Positions 51,136 to 63,933 of a stretch of 64,000 nt of DNA are shown piece after piece. Source of the DNA: Strongylocentrotus droebachiensis (Eukaryota > Echinodermata > Echinoidea > Camarodonta > Strongylocentrotidae); NCBI GenBank assembly GCA_035222895.1, contig JAVYIG010000323.1, forward strand, positions 186,001 through 250,000, in the 5' to 3' direction. Every line of letters starts with the position of its first letter. Position 1 is the first letter of the stretch. The position numbers were made by a program, and so were the translations under genes. The notes below the pieces were generated by a model that did no database searches, was not told where the DNA came from, and saw nothing but the letters and a program-made list of their open reading frames with translations.

Positions 51136-51652
51136 TACCCTTTTCTAACTGCACCGATTTTCATCGGATGCATCCGGACGCATCCGATGAAAGTGGCAGT
51201 TAGAAAGCAACAGAGGAGAAAAAGGCGATTAAATAGCCGATGAAAAGAAGAGAAATAGGCGATTAAATTTTCCTGCTCAAGAGCAGGAGAAATTCTCATT
51301 CTATCGGTGTGACACCGATGAAACGTGCAGTTAGAAAACGTTCGGGAGAAAAAGGCGATTAAAACAGCGATTAAAATGGTCAAAGGTCGCAGTATACGCG
51401 CGCTTTATCGTAACCAGCTGTGTTTGTTGACTTATGGTTGAACATGCTGCATGCTAGCTAGATGGAGCGCGGGCTTAATAATTACGTAATAATTCTTCAC
51501 TTCCGGCAAGGGCTCGCCACAGCGAGTGAATTTCACCGGCAGTTAGAAACCGACAGGGGGAAAACTGCGGTTTCACCTTTGTTTACATAAGGAATATTCA
51601 ATCGGTATTTTCATCGGTGTGACTCCGATAGAGTGCAGTTAGAAAAGGGTAT
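51136..51652 (+). mobile_element. TA-flanked composite MITE (CCCTTTTCTAACTGCA)
   Basis: Outer ends CCCTTTTCTAACTGCA and TGCAGTTAGAAAAGGG, both bordered by TA. Inside, CAGTTAGAAA recurs three more times and AGGCGATTAAA four times, next to ATCGGTGTGACACCGAT palindromes. Looks like an element built of repeated end pieces. Confidence 0.8.
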
Positions 51653-52220
51653 AACTTGACACCTTACCAATATTCCTAAATCTTTTCTGCCTTGAGCAAA
51701 GCCTACGCATTTCCGTCTCTGGCTGTGTCAGCTAATGTACAGTGCCTGCTGTAGTCTTAATAGTGCAGACACTGTTACGTCCAACTACTGACAGGGTTTT
51801 TGCCTGCTAACTACACTATTCCTATCCCAACATTTTATATAAATTATCAAGAACCTCTTTAGCATTTCAGTTTATGGCTGGCTACTTTGAGAATATTGAT
51901 TTGAAAGTGTCAATCAATATTCATCTGACAGTGGACTGTCTAATGGGAAGGTGCTAACAGACTGCGGCGGTTGAATGCAACCCTGAGGGACATTCACAAA
52001 AACCACTGGACTGTGTGTCTCCCAGACAGATCTATTATACCATCCTTTTGTTTTTACAATCTGTCTTTAACACTGCATTTAGACTGCCAGAATTCATTGT
52101 ATATCTAATGTACATGTATATGTATGAATTTGTATCTTATTATTTGTTTATCTAATATTTCTGAATGTTGTATAAATAAACGTCAAATAATGAAACACTG
52201 TATTTATAACAAAATACATG

Positions 52221-52424
52221 TTAAAGCCCTTCTGCACTAGTTTGGTCAGGGGGAATTAGACCTCACTGCAAGGTCACTGACAGGTGGTTATCTCATAAAA
52301 TCAGCTCTCAATTAACATAAGAAAAAAGGCATCATGGGGGACCAACAGGCGCCGCTTAGGCCTTGTTTTATATATAGAAGGCGCAAGTACAATGTAGCTA
52401 GAAGTAGTGCAGTGGGGCTTTAAA
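52221..52424 (-). mobile_element. MITE family A, copy 7
   Basis: TTAAAGCCCTTCTGCACTAG at the left and TAGTGCAGTGGGGCTTTAAA at the right. Confidence 0.85.
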
Positions 52425-52754
52425 GCATCATTTTGAATGAAAGCTTGTAAAAGAATCAGGGTTCCACTCCAGTCTTATTTTATGGTTGCAAAAATCACTC
52501 TGTAGAGGTAAAGTGCCAAGGTTATAAATTATGATTATTGGATAAGCAATGGAGCATGTAAAATTAGATGTCATGGATGAGAGGATATTTGTATCATCCA
52601 GATTCATCTTGAACAGCGAGGTAGGGTATTTATTAGAGCCATATTATAGAACGAGAATGAGAAAAGAATTTTAGGCAATATAGGAGATGTTACTTAAAAT
52701 ATGCAGTGTAGCTGTCCTAGGAGGAACAGAGTTTCCTCAAAAGAGGAAAGAGTG

Positions 52755-52950
52755 GAATATCATCTTCATCATCCTCATCATCATTATGTCTCACTCTACT
52801 GAGATTATCTTCATAATCATCAAAATTCATCTTCATCTCAACCATCATCATCATCATCATCACCATCATCACCATCATCAATATATTCATCTTCATCTTA
52901 ATCATCATCATCATCATCTTCATCATCATTATCATCATCATCATCTTTAC
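52755..52950 (+). repeat. (CAT)n microsatellite
   Basis: ATC/CAT triplets, with more at 53025-53090. His- and Met-rich frames here are artefacts. Confidence 0.9.
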
Positions 52951-53566
52951 ATGGCCCGTTGTAATACCAATGCATTGTTGAAAGGGCACCCTGTTTAGAT
53001 ATTGTTTTTGAAAATAAATGAAATAAATCAATATCATCGTAATCATCATCATTATATTCCACATCATATTTCATATCATCTACCTTAATCACACATTTTC
53101 CCTATCAAGTACAGCTTTATAGGCACCGGTATTTGAATGGAATTCGTTTGTGGGCTGATGTGTGTACTCTGTAGGGGATATATTATCATTGGCCAGAATT
53201 CAAAGCTGATGAAAAGAGATGCTTGTACACAATGGGAATTATATTCATATCTCTTTCTTGTCATTGTTAGCTTTGATGTTGAACTTTGCTCCTAGGGAAA
53301 TTACGCACAATGAGTCGTCTTGGATACAACCCATGTACAGTGTCATGACTTTGACATGTAAGTGTATGTACATGTATATCACATACATTTACTGTATACA
53401 ACATGTCCATGCGTGTATATCAAGTATAATGTACCATAGATCTTACAGGAATTGTTCTATATTTGCCCAGAAGTATGAGTCTTTGTCCGATGGTTCTTAT
53501 CTTGCATCTATCGTATTTAGAAATATATGTACAAATGTTTTGCTGTAAGTTTCAAGCAAAATTATG

Positions 53567-53705
53567 CTACGGTCACAAAGGTTCGTACGAACGATAATTT
53601 CGTACGAATCTCCCTGTTTTGCCATTGTCTTCCCGAATTTCCATTGTCTTAAAATCGTTCGTACGGCATTCGTAGCAGTTCGTAATGGCATTTGTGACCG
53701 AGGCT
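53567..53705 (+). mobile_element. MITE with CGGTCACAAA ends
   Basis: GCTACGGTCACAAAGG at the left and GCATTTGTGACCGAGGC at the right, then TTCGTACGAACG-type palindromes inside; about 140 bp. Confidence 0.75.
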
Positions 53706-54011
53706 TAAGTTAAGGACAAGGTCATATTATAAAATGAATATAACAAATATTTCTTTATGTTGTCCATTTGGCAGCATCTAAGCCATAAAGAGGGCTACAA
53801 ATCATTACAACAAATCTTTCAAATAAAAAATGTAGAGAAAAAAAAAATCAATATGTGAGCATAGGCATTAGAATTGTTTGGGGGCAACATGATCAATAAA
53901 GTATTGTTTGTTGTATGGGCCAAGGTTAATTTTATTGTATGGGCGACTTTTGAAGTCAGCAATAGTTGCTTTGTTACATGAACTGAATAGCTGTGGTAAA
54001 TTTAGCACATA

Positions 54012-54301
54012 GGGCCTGTCCTCATCAGACCGAAGTTGCAAAATAACCCGCTATTTTCAGACTCGGAATATTTTCCAGAAGCACGAAATCGCGTCTTCAC
54101 CAGACCGATAAGCTCATCACAAACTAGCTCGAACAAACACAAATTAGCCAGCTATTTCCCCAAGACCAAGATTTCTCAGAAAATTTTCTTGACCTAATAG
54201 CCCGCAAATTGCAACTGCGGGCTGATGAAGACGAAAATTAGCTGGCTTATTTGAGATCGGGCTAGTTATAACAGCATGTTATTTTGCAACTTCGGTCTAT
54301 T
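54012..54301 (+). mobile_element. MITE family L, copy 3
   Basis: GGGCCTGTCCTCATCAGACC at the left; right end more decayed (AACTTCGGTCTATTAAAGG). Confidence 0.8.
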
Positions 54302-54587
54302 AAAGGTGTCTTACATCTGAGAATATTTTATTGTTGACATTGTGAAGTTAGACTGATGTAATTCAAACATAGTGTTATCAGTGCTGTACATGTACACTGT
54401 ATGTACTTGTGATATGATTACCATAACATGAATGTCATATTTATTCAGGTGCTTTCTGTAGCCTACACGTCGATTCCTTTTGTTTTGTTTTTGTTTCGGA
54501 TGAAATTGATAAAATCGTAACATCTTGTGATATTCTTTTGAAGTCAACTTTAACTTGACTTCTTTTGAAGTCGGCTTTTTAGGAAAA

Positions 54588-54740
54588 CACAAAATTTGAT
54601 TTTGATTTCCAATCATAAATATCTTGATAATCAGACAGGCGATCGGCTTGTAAAAGTCCTGGGATTCCTGACTGACCTAAAGGTTAATAATCATGATTGC
54701 AGCATGAGCAAAATCCAGGATTTTGTTTCAGAATCTGAGG
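54588..54740 (-). repeat. low-copy repeat K, copy 2
   Basis: Complement of 45905-46052. Confidence 0.8.
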
Positions 54741-54798
54741 CAATAATACTGAGTCACTTTAAATTAATTGTCTTATATTTTTCCTCATTTATACACAG

Positions 54799-56078
54799 AA
54801 GCTGCAGAAGAAAATGCCTTTCATGCCATAGGAGAGGAATATCCAGGCAGCTAAAGCAATCACTCTGTGCATTTAAAGGATAGTGTTCCAGAATCTTCAG
54901 CAACTTGACGTTGCCATGGTACCATAAACATCGACACAAGGAGGAGAGAGGGAGTCGTCGGATGCTAGGTTTCTCACCGAAGCTTGGAAGTGATTGAAAT
55001 GACACTTCGTGCCGTCAATCTTAAACGTTGTAAAGGAAGAGAAGGTGTCTGAACGCGAGGTGGATACATGTCATTCCCACACATTCTCAACAGAAATCAC
55101 ATCACTTTGCTTGTTGTCCATGACACAGAAAAAGCAACCCACTTCTTTGAATTTAATAAAGAGTGGGAATAAGGGTCATAGCAGATACCCATCGTTGCTA
55201 TTATTACTGCCCACAAAAACACAATATCAAATCAAGAATCTTATCAAAACAAGTCGGCCGTTTCTCCAGCTTCGCATAAAGGTCCAGAGGCAAACTGCGG
55301 CGTGTTTTTTCTGGAAGGAGGTCAAAGAATAATCCTTGGTATAGATGGGATGGAGATAATAGAGGGATAATTTTGGAGTTGTAATTGTGTGGTTTCATTG
55401 GAAAATGGGTTACCTTTGTGATTTTCCCTGAACTGTGTAGATAAGGGGATCGGAGTAAAAATACACCATGAATGATGTTGGATTAATAGTAAAGTGATAT
55501 AGAGGAGCAACTGCTGCAACTAATCTTGCTTTCTCCGACCAACAACCAACTGATAGTCTTCCTGCATCCGAACTGTTTGTGTGATTAAATTGTGTTGTAA
55601 CAGAGGAGCATTGTTGTACTGAAAATAACCCTGGAAAACTTGATATAGAATGTCTCATGAATAATGGATGAAGAAGGGGCTCCACTCTCTCAAGGTATTT
55701 GACACACACCCTTGAAGAAGATTGCTGCAAACATGCTTCAAGTCAAGAGTAGAATCCGATGAATTTGACAACTGAAATCTTCAAATCGTCACTGCTCACT
55801 TTTGGTACAGTCAACAGCACGCTTGCCATGGATAAGAACGACATTTTCCGTTGAATTTCATGAATATTTCTTTGACGCAACCAACTAACATGTCTGCATG
55901 AACACGTAGAAGGCAAGACAGAGAACTACAGCTACATATTCTTGCAACACACTTCTAGAATGACTCAGAAGTTATCAAGGCAAACAATAGGCAGATCATT
56001 TTGATTATGCCTTCGTCAAATTCTTAAGATTCTGAAGAAACAATTGAACATTGCTAGAGATTCTCATTGTCTATCATC
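54799..56078 (+). other. possible 5' UTR of the USP gene
   Basis: About 1.3 kb free of recognisable transposons between an acceptor-like TTATACACAG (54789-54798) and the USP ATG. It has several short upstream frames, and TAG at 56055-56057 lies in frame with the ATG. Extent is a guess. Confidence 0.3.
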
Positions 56079-56237
56079 ATGGCCTCTTGGGTGAAGGAAA
56101 ATTTTAATCGAGTCAAACCTCGTATGCAGTCTTCAAGAAACATTTTCAAACCTGGAAATACAACATCGGTCATCTTCTCGAAGGGACTTCTGAACGCACC
56201 TGGAGATAACAACTGCTTTCTGAACAGTGCTATACAG
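56079..56237 (+). CDS. USP54: USP exon 1 (start codon, Cys-box)
   Basis: 53 codons, donor GTAAAT at 56238. Begins [14 protein letters not shown] and includes the DNNCFLNSA Cys-box. Confidence 0.92.
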
Positions 56238-59200
56238 GTAAATATTACCATCTCAATATAGTCAAATGTACTAGGTGTTTAAAATACCACTCTTAGATTT
56301 TAGTCATATTAAAGCCCCACTTTACTACTTATAGATTCTTGCACCCTCTATATAGCAGACAATGCCTAATCGGTGACCATTAGTCCCCCATGATTCTCTT
56401 TTTCTTACATGTATGTTAAGTGAGAGCTGATTTGATGAGATAACCACCTGTCAGTGACCTTGCAGGGTGGTCTAATCCCTCCTGTAAACTAGTACAGATG
56501 GGCTTTAAGTGAAAGTTGAAACTTGTACATTATAACATACCTGTACATGTACATGTACATTGTACATGTATCTTTGAACTTAGACTTTGTCATTTTTTAG
56601 TTGAAGAATGTATTATTTATTTTTAGTTTATAGTAAGTAATGCTTCTAAAAATGTTATCTATCATAATTACTGATATACTGTACCCAGATTTATATGGCC
56701 TTGATTTGTAATAAGGTGCAAATGTAATTTCAAATTCATACGTGTATCATTATGTGCGAACTATTATCTAAATGAAACTAGGAACTATCGGTACATGTAC
56801 TGAAAAAAGGTCTTTATTGTGCATACATGTACATGTAGTTTAGCTTAATATAAGTGGCAAAAGTTTTATGTGTTGAGTTAAACAATTAAAAAAGAGTCAA
56901 CATTTTTGGCATGCCTGTGATAACACAATACACCATATTGGTTCCTGTTCACAACTTCACATACAACCTCAAGAATGTACCGGTACATACATGTATAAAT
57001 GAAAAGAATGCATTAGATGCTTTCAAAGATCTAGATTAATTAAGCATGACAAAATCATTTACCGGTGAATAGTTAATGGTCCATTAATTTGTATAGATTG
57101 CAGGTGTGCCGAAAATTGTATTGACCTCTCATTTTTGTACTTTCATTCTCATTGTTTTGACTGCATACATGTAGGTAATTAACCCATACTATTACAGTGT
57201 CTCCTTTTAGTGACGTTTTTACATAATCTTTTGATCCAGAATACCAGGAACTACACATTATACAGAAAGAGCTAAACAATCACAGACAATTTCCAGTGCA
57301 GTACATTGTGTCGTTCACGAATAAGAGCAATTTTTATTGTAACTAATCATTGAAGTTGCTAAATTGGCAATGCGATGTAAAATATGTGCTCACCATCTTC
57401 GTGTACACATTGGCAATTTTTCATTTTAATTTTGCAACTTTAGTTCACATCGGTTCATCGAATAAACATTTCTTCTTCTTATTTCATACTACAGTTGTAG
57501 TAGTGGACAATAAGAATAATCCTTGCCGATTTGAGGTGGGAAAAACTGATACATACATGTAGACCATGAGAAAACTCTGAACTGCTAAGGATTGAAAATG
57601 GGGTGAAAATAGGGTGAGAGAGGAAAGAGGTTGTTTGTTTGTTTGATTTTGTTTCTGCATTTTTTAAACAATATAAAGTAATATACAAACTAGGTTCATA
57701 CAGTATAAATATTATTAACAAGAGTCAAAATATATATATAATTGCATCATTATACATGACTCAATTGCCAGGGAAACATAATTCTACCTTTAAAAAAGCA
57801 CATACCGGTAGTTAATTGTTAACATATTATTTCAAAATTGAAAAATGCAAAAGTCAAAATACACAATTGTATCATAATAATAAATGTATAGTTATACTTT
57901 TCAAAAAATTACAATTTTGACACTTGACAACATATTATACATGTATCATGTAAAAATTGACAAATGCAGGAGACCGACATTTTAAGCTAGAGCTTGAACG
58001 TGATTATGGCCTCATGTTGCCAATACATCATGTATGTAATGGATGATGCAGAGGATTACACACAATCAGCTGATTCATTGTGTTTGTGGCACGCTAACCA
58101 ATATTTGTTCATTCAATCAATGGAGTAGTACGGTGTACTATTTTGTGGTTTGTTTGATTTGAATAGACGAAGAGAGGGAGAGAAAGCTCATAGCATTCCA
58201 ATGAAGTGATACATCAGATGCGCGTGTACATCTTCATTTTGTACATCTATCATCTACATCTATCTGTAATGACGTTATTTTTAACTTATGATGTAATGTG
58301 TATCTGACTATCTGTAGAGTAGAGTACAGATTACCATGCGTAGTGTACATCTACAGTACATGTAGATGTGTAACAACTAGATTATTCATAACCCTTGTAA
58401 ATTTCTTGTTTTTTGTGATCAAGAACGAAAGGTGGACTATTTGAACCAGGGCCTTTGTTGATAAATTTAGATGTATGCTTTCTTATATTCTTTAAATAAG
58501 AAACATATATCAGGATAAAGCAATCTTTCACATATTTGAAAATTACAAAATTGGTAAGGGTATGAATACTTCAGTTGTTAGCTGTACTGTACAGTATAGG
58601 CCTGTATCAATTTATTTGTTATACATTTATTTTTTATATTCTACAATTTAATTGTAAAAATACACTTGTCCCTTTATGTACATGTACAGATGTATACATA
58701 CAGTTGTACATGTACATGTGTACATTTACAGTACATGTAGATTAGCATGCATAATGTGACATGTAATGACCATTGACTAATTTATCTTTAATGTAGATCT
58801 TTTCTACATTTTATTTAAAAATCATTATTTGAATTGATATATTTTAGATGCCATACAGTGTATGTACATTGCAGATAACTATATTAAAGCTGTAACAGCA
58901 CCAAAGTGACAATGCATAATGGCTAGAACACGTGGAAGAGAAATTAAAAGAGAACGTGTACCCTTTTCCCATCTCATTAACGCACCAAAGCATTCAATTG
59001 TGTATGAACGTATTAAAGGTAATACAAAGTTTTCGTATGGGGTCGTGAATTTGGTTCAAATGAACATACAGTATTGGAAGCATACACTGTATGCGATCCT
59101 ACAATGTTCCCTGATCGTTGTCGCGGTCGAAATCGATTCTAAAGTTATAAAATTGTAAATAATAAACACTTTATGTTGTATAGCTCCCTCTCAAGGTCAA

Positions 59201-62200
59201 GATATTAATTAAGCTGTAAAAAATTGTTTCTTGACTAAAATTGGCCAATTAGCTATTCCCGTTCGGAAATGATATACCACAACTACATATTCTGAGATTT
59301 TCATGGTCGCAGCTTCCATTGTACGGCCGTAGGAGCTATTTAAAAATGTATCAAAATTTACCGGGAGCACCGGTAAATCTTTATATTCAATTTTTCTCGA
59401 AAGCAGAAGTGTTTAAGGGGCTAAAATTTCTAGTGCTTTTAAAACATCCAAAGGGGCATCCAAATATATCAATATTGTAAAAAATCACAATCCACCCATT
59501 TTTCAAAATTTCCCAAAACTTTGTAATACCTTTAAGAGGCAATCCTCTTTGCTATGAGCCATTAGGTATATCTGTAATCCATGTAAATGGTACTCATGGG
59601 ACCAGGCATTACTTCTGTCTGAGTAGTTTAATCACTAAATTGCCTGATACTCCAAATGGTTATACCACAAAATTACAATTTAAGCCGCTTGATTGGAACA
59701 AAATGAACCCATCTCTGGCATACATTTGACTATTTTCTAGATTACATGATACATCTAAGCAGGCCTACATTTACACGAGTTATTTCAAAATACATGTAGT
59801 AGATGTACTGGGATACACACGATTTGATTGTAAAGGTCGTAGATTTAATAGTTCAAGAACCGATTAGAACGTAGTGCAATGAAAATGGACCCAAATTCTG
59901 ATGTTTTAATTGTTGCTCTGTATGTAACGTATCATTCCTACAATTCTGGGTCAAAATTTATGTTTAATGGTCATTATATGGGTTATCAGGGTTGAGTACC
60001 GGTAAGCTTTTTGTAAGATAGATGAGAGAAACACAATAATGCGGGCATATCTGATCCTAGATAAAAAAACAAATTTAACAAAATCTAGTACACTGTACAT
60101 GTATTATGTATAATTTGTCAAAAATGTAGGCATTCTAATTTTGTATTTTACCTGTGTGCATTTTTATTTACATAAATGTATTGTAAATGTGCATAGCTCT
60201 GATCAAGGGTACCCAAGTGTTACATTGCAGGTAAAATTTGAAACTCATTGCCATACCTTGGTAATATCATAACTATAGACCTTGAACATCGCAAAACACA
60301 CACCAAAAGTATTGGAGCATACAGAATTTTCTACATGCTATCAATCAGCCACCGAAGTTCACATTGTCACAAATTCATTGTACATAACTCGGTGTCCACT
60401 TCATGCAGTTATTTCTGTGTAGATCTCACTTTTTTTAAACAAACTGATTTGTATTTTAAGGTGTATCATAAAGTAAGTAAAATACAACTGATAAATCAAG
60501 ATGTTGAGGAAAAGCTCTCAAAATAGTGCAAAAACCAAAGTGGACACCGAGTTATGTACAACGCATATGAGTTTGTAACACACAAACTTTCTCCTCACAT
60601 TCTTATATGTGCATATATATCCTCTTGCTAATGTTTTATGTTATAGAGAGCTATGCAACACACATGCACATATTTTTCTTTTTTCACTTAACCGCCCAAC
60701 TTCTATTTATTTGCATTAAATGCTACTCATCACAAACTATACCTGTACATAACTCGGTGTCCACCTTATGCCTGGTATCACTAAAAAATGAATCATAATT
60801 TGTAAGCTATTGGATTTTTTGTTTGTAAATGGAATTATAACAAATTTAAAGTAACTAAAACAAGTTGCCACCATTAAGTTACATATAGTGCAAATATAAT
60901 AAGTTATATTGTTAAAACAGAAATATGGACACCAAGTTATGTACATGTACAAATATGGACACCAAGTTATGTACAATGCTGCCCATCTTTCCCAATCTCA
61001 ACCACTGTAAGTAAACTATTGGATATTTTGTTTGTAAATGGAATTATTATAACAAATTTTAAGTAAATTATATAAAGAAACCACCATTAAGTTACATATG
61101 TAGTGCAAATATAATAAGTTATATTGTTAAAACAGAAATACGGACACCAAGTTATGTACAAACACGGACACCAAGTTATGTACAATGCATCACGTTTTCC
61201 CAATCTCAACCACTATAACTTCATCCTCATGTCCAAATCTCAGAATCCATTGCAAACCTTACACAGATAACACTGACAAGTTTCCATCGCCAAAAGTTGA
61301 TCGAATTCAATGATACTGCTTTCGAGCTTGTGACAGTGATTGTACATAACACAGAACAAAATGGCCGATCGTGAAGGAACTTTGCCCGCATTGCGGCGCG
61401 TTTGGACGAATTACCGGCGAAGTATATATTTTTTATTTCGCCCACGAAGGCACTTTTCATTTCAAGTACAATAACATTTTTTTCTTTTTTAATCAAACTG
61501 TGAGCTTCATGTGCATGTACATAACAGGACAGGACACCAAAATTTGCTAGGTTACATTATTGTTTTCAAAATGATATTTTAATCATGGGAGTACAAATTT
61601 TTGATTCTGTTCTATTGTTGTGTAATTATTTCATCAATATATTACATTTTTATCATTATGAGGCTTATTCTTTCATTTTATTTTTTTCCACAAAATTTTG
61701 GTCAACAGGCGGACACCAAGGTTATGTACGATTCATTAATGTTCAAACGGCAATTAAAAATATTCAACACCGAGGATCAGTGAATGAAACACACTGGAAA
61801 TCAACTAGAGATGGCATTCTTTCATTTCATTTAAAAATCATGACAAAAATATATGATACAATACTGTTAATTTGGAATGAAAAATACACATGCTTCCCGT
61901 GTAACGTTTTAATGCCCAAATATGGGCATTTTTCATGACATTATGCGTGCTAGTGCAAAACAAAACCATGACAAGCCATAATTAATGGTTTGGTAAGATT
62001 CCTCACACTATTAGCATCACATTAACAATGTTTGTAAACATTGTAGGGAAACCGATTTCATATTATCTCCAAATGAAGTTGAAGTCAGTAAAGGGTACCC
62101 TTGATCTGAGCCATGCACAAATGCATGTACATGTACATATCTACATTTAGATCAAAAGTGTATACCTGTACATACATGTACATGTAGTGTCTTTGATTTT

Positions 62201-62506
62201 TCCCCATTTTCTTCATTTTGTGTAAGTAATGAAGAAACTCTATTTTATTTGTCCATTTAACTTTTTAAAAACTGTGTATTCCTTTTAAGTTATGAAATTT
62301 ACTTTTATTATAAAATGATGGATGCAGTGCATCATATATTTTGTCTAAAAAGTGTATTGCATGAATATATTTCTTTTATACATGTTTTTTTTCTTCTTCC
62401 TGCTATATTCTAGGTATTATGGCATCTGGATGTATTCAGGAGGAGTTTCCGTGAGATGCATGGCCATGCCTGTATGGGCACATCTTGTATCTTCTGTGCA
62501 TTAAAG
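56079..62506 (+). CDS. USP54: USP53/USP54-like ubiquitin hydrolase, first two coding exons
   Basis: USP53 and USP54 are long-tailed members of the C19 ubiquitin-specific protease family that cleave polyubiquitin (K63-linked in recent work). Exons 56079-56237 and 62414-62506 join in phase 0 to 84 residues: a variable start, then [20 protein letters not shown] with the Cys-box (catalytic Cys46), [15 protein letters not shown], and [12 protein letters not shown]. These blocks are the closest match to USP53/54 among USPs. The gene continues past the right edge; the His-box is not visible. The ATG at 56079 is the first in frame after TAG at 56055. Symbol is USP53/54; one pre-duplication gene is possible. 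Confidence 0.93.
56309..56508 (+). mobile_element. MITE family A, copy 8
   Basis: TTAAAGCCCCACTTTACTAC at the left, ACTAGTACAGATGGGCTTTAA at the right; 71 nt after the USP donor. Confidence 0.85.
56510..59010 (+). other. USP intron, AT-rich
   Basis: Non-coding. TACATGTACATGTA palindromes cluster at 56541-56566, 56820-56836, 58675-58690 and 58705-58740. No transposon ends recognised. Confidence 0.6.
59013..59536 (+). mobile_element. MITE family F, copy 2
   Basis: TTAAAGGTAATACAAAGTTT at the left and AAACTTTGTAATACCTTTAA at the right; second copy of 44567-45080. Confidence 0.9.
60379..60560 (+). mobile_element. element with perfect 23-bp inverted ends (TGTACATAACTCGGTGTCC)
   Basis: 60379-60401 and 60538-60560 are exact complements (they begin TGTACATAACTCGGTGTCC). 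The interior is AT-rich and unrelated. Part of the motif cluster 60379-61735. Confidence 0.75.
60745..61217 (+). repeat. ~205-bp tandem duplication with GGACACCAAGTTATGTACA pairs
   Basis: 60800-61008 and 61009-61217 repeat in order: TATTGGAT.TTTTGTTTGTA, CCACCATTAAGTTACATAT, AATATAATAAGTTATATTG, a double GGACACCAAGTTATGTACA, CCCAATCTCAACCACT. Another complement of the motif is at 60749. Confidence 0.85.
62414..62506 (+). CDS. USP54: USP exon 2
   Basis: 31 codons in phase 0, acceptor TTCTAG at 62408-62413 and donor GTAAAC at 62507. Encodes [20 protein letters not shown] then [11 protein letters not shown]. Confidence 0.95.
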
Positions 62507-62859
62507 GTAAACTACATGTAATCACTTTTCTAACTCTCAGATTTTTTTCTTGAGACTAGACTTACAGGAAGATCCAACCTTGATATACATGTATGTAGTA
62601 AAAATAAGAGAAGCAGACTGGTGAAAGTTTGATTGAAATTGGACAAAAAGTAAGAACATAATGAATTTTTCAAATGTTGTAATCACTATACTTATGGTAA
62701 TTTCAAATTGGTTGAATCGGCAGTATTACTATAACGTACATGTAGTGCTAGTCTGCTAGACAACTTTTGTTCAATAATACTCAAATTTGACCAAAATGTC
62801 AATTTTGTCAAAATATATGACAGGAGTATATTTTCTTTTTAGAGAATCTTTAATAATAA

Positions 62860-63011
62860 GGAGAGTGGTCTTTGTACAGGTGTAATAATTTAGTACATGT
62901 TTATGTATGCTTCAATGAGAAACACTATTCATGGAAACAGGAAATATGGTCTTGTATAGACAGGTGATCTTCACATACAGGTTGTTGCTAGATAGAGCAG
63001 GTTTCACTGTT
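62860..63011 (+). mobile_element. MITE family H, copy 4
   Basis: GAGTGGTCTTTGTACAGG at the left, GATAGAGCAGGTTTCACTG at the right; diverged. Confidence 0.65.
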
Positions 63012-63203
63012 TTATGATATTTGTAATATGATCAAATCAGATCAATAATTAAACAGGCATGTTGATGTACTTACTCTCGGTCATGCACCTGTTATAATTT
63101 CCTGCTCTTCCTGTTGTCATAATATTATCTCAGCAAGTTTTTTTTTACAAATGCTGTATGTCATTGTCTAGGTACACATTGTCTCTGTTCAGAGCCAGAA
63201 GGG

Positions 63204-63504
63204 CATCAACACCATGTTAAAGTATTATGAGTTAACACCCTTCTGGCATTAACACTGTGTTGAAGTATTATGAGTTAACACCCTTCTGGCATTAACACTG
63301 TGTTGAAGTATTATGAGTTAACACCCTTCTGGCATTAACACTGTGTTGAAGTATTATGAGTTAACACCCTTCTGGCATTAACACTGTGTTGAAGTATTAT
63401 GAGTTAACACCCTTCTGGCATTAACACTGTGTTGAAGTATTATGAGTTAACACCCTTCTGGCATTAACACTGTGTTGAAGTATTATGAGTTAATGCCCTT
63501 CTGG
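63204..63504 (+). repeat. 43-bp minisatellite, seven units
   Basis: Starts at 63204, 63247, 63290, 63333, 63376, 63419 and 63462; unit has CATTAACACTGTGTTGAAGT and GAGTTAACACCCTTCTGG. The central units are identical, so the array is young. Confidence 0.97.
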
Positions 63505-63933
63505 CTCCAAACAGATGATACTGTATTTGCCTTCATTACTTGTCTGTGTTGTTGGTTGAATAGATCATTTTTAATTTTGATATAAAAACCTGTTCTGAAA
63601 CTACAATGATACTTTTGAAAGCATTCATGCAGACTAATACATACTGTACCGCAGCATTCTGTGCTGTATATAAATAGAATTGTTTTCTTTTCATTGGGAG
63701 AAAAAACAGTCACAGGTGTGTCCAGATAAATGCACTACAATGAGAATGCAGGAGTTTTACAGTATGTCATGTACATGTACATGTACACTGTACATGATGG
63801 TTTTGTTCAATCTGCAAGCATAAAATAGTAGCCTCCATAATATGAAAATGTACATGTAGGCTATATTGCATTTCCAACTTAATTTTACTGATTTGAGGAA
63901 ATCAATAAAATACGACATTTTACTTTGTTATAC

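Noticed and set aside
52687-53092. His- and Met-rich small proteins
   Set aside because: Products of the (CAT)n microsatellite.
56067-56078. USP start at TTG 56067
   Set aside because: Non-ATG; the ATG at 56079 is in frame and follows an in-frame TAG.
63204-63504. CRISPR-like array
   Set aside because: Contiguous identical 43-bp units with no spacers.
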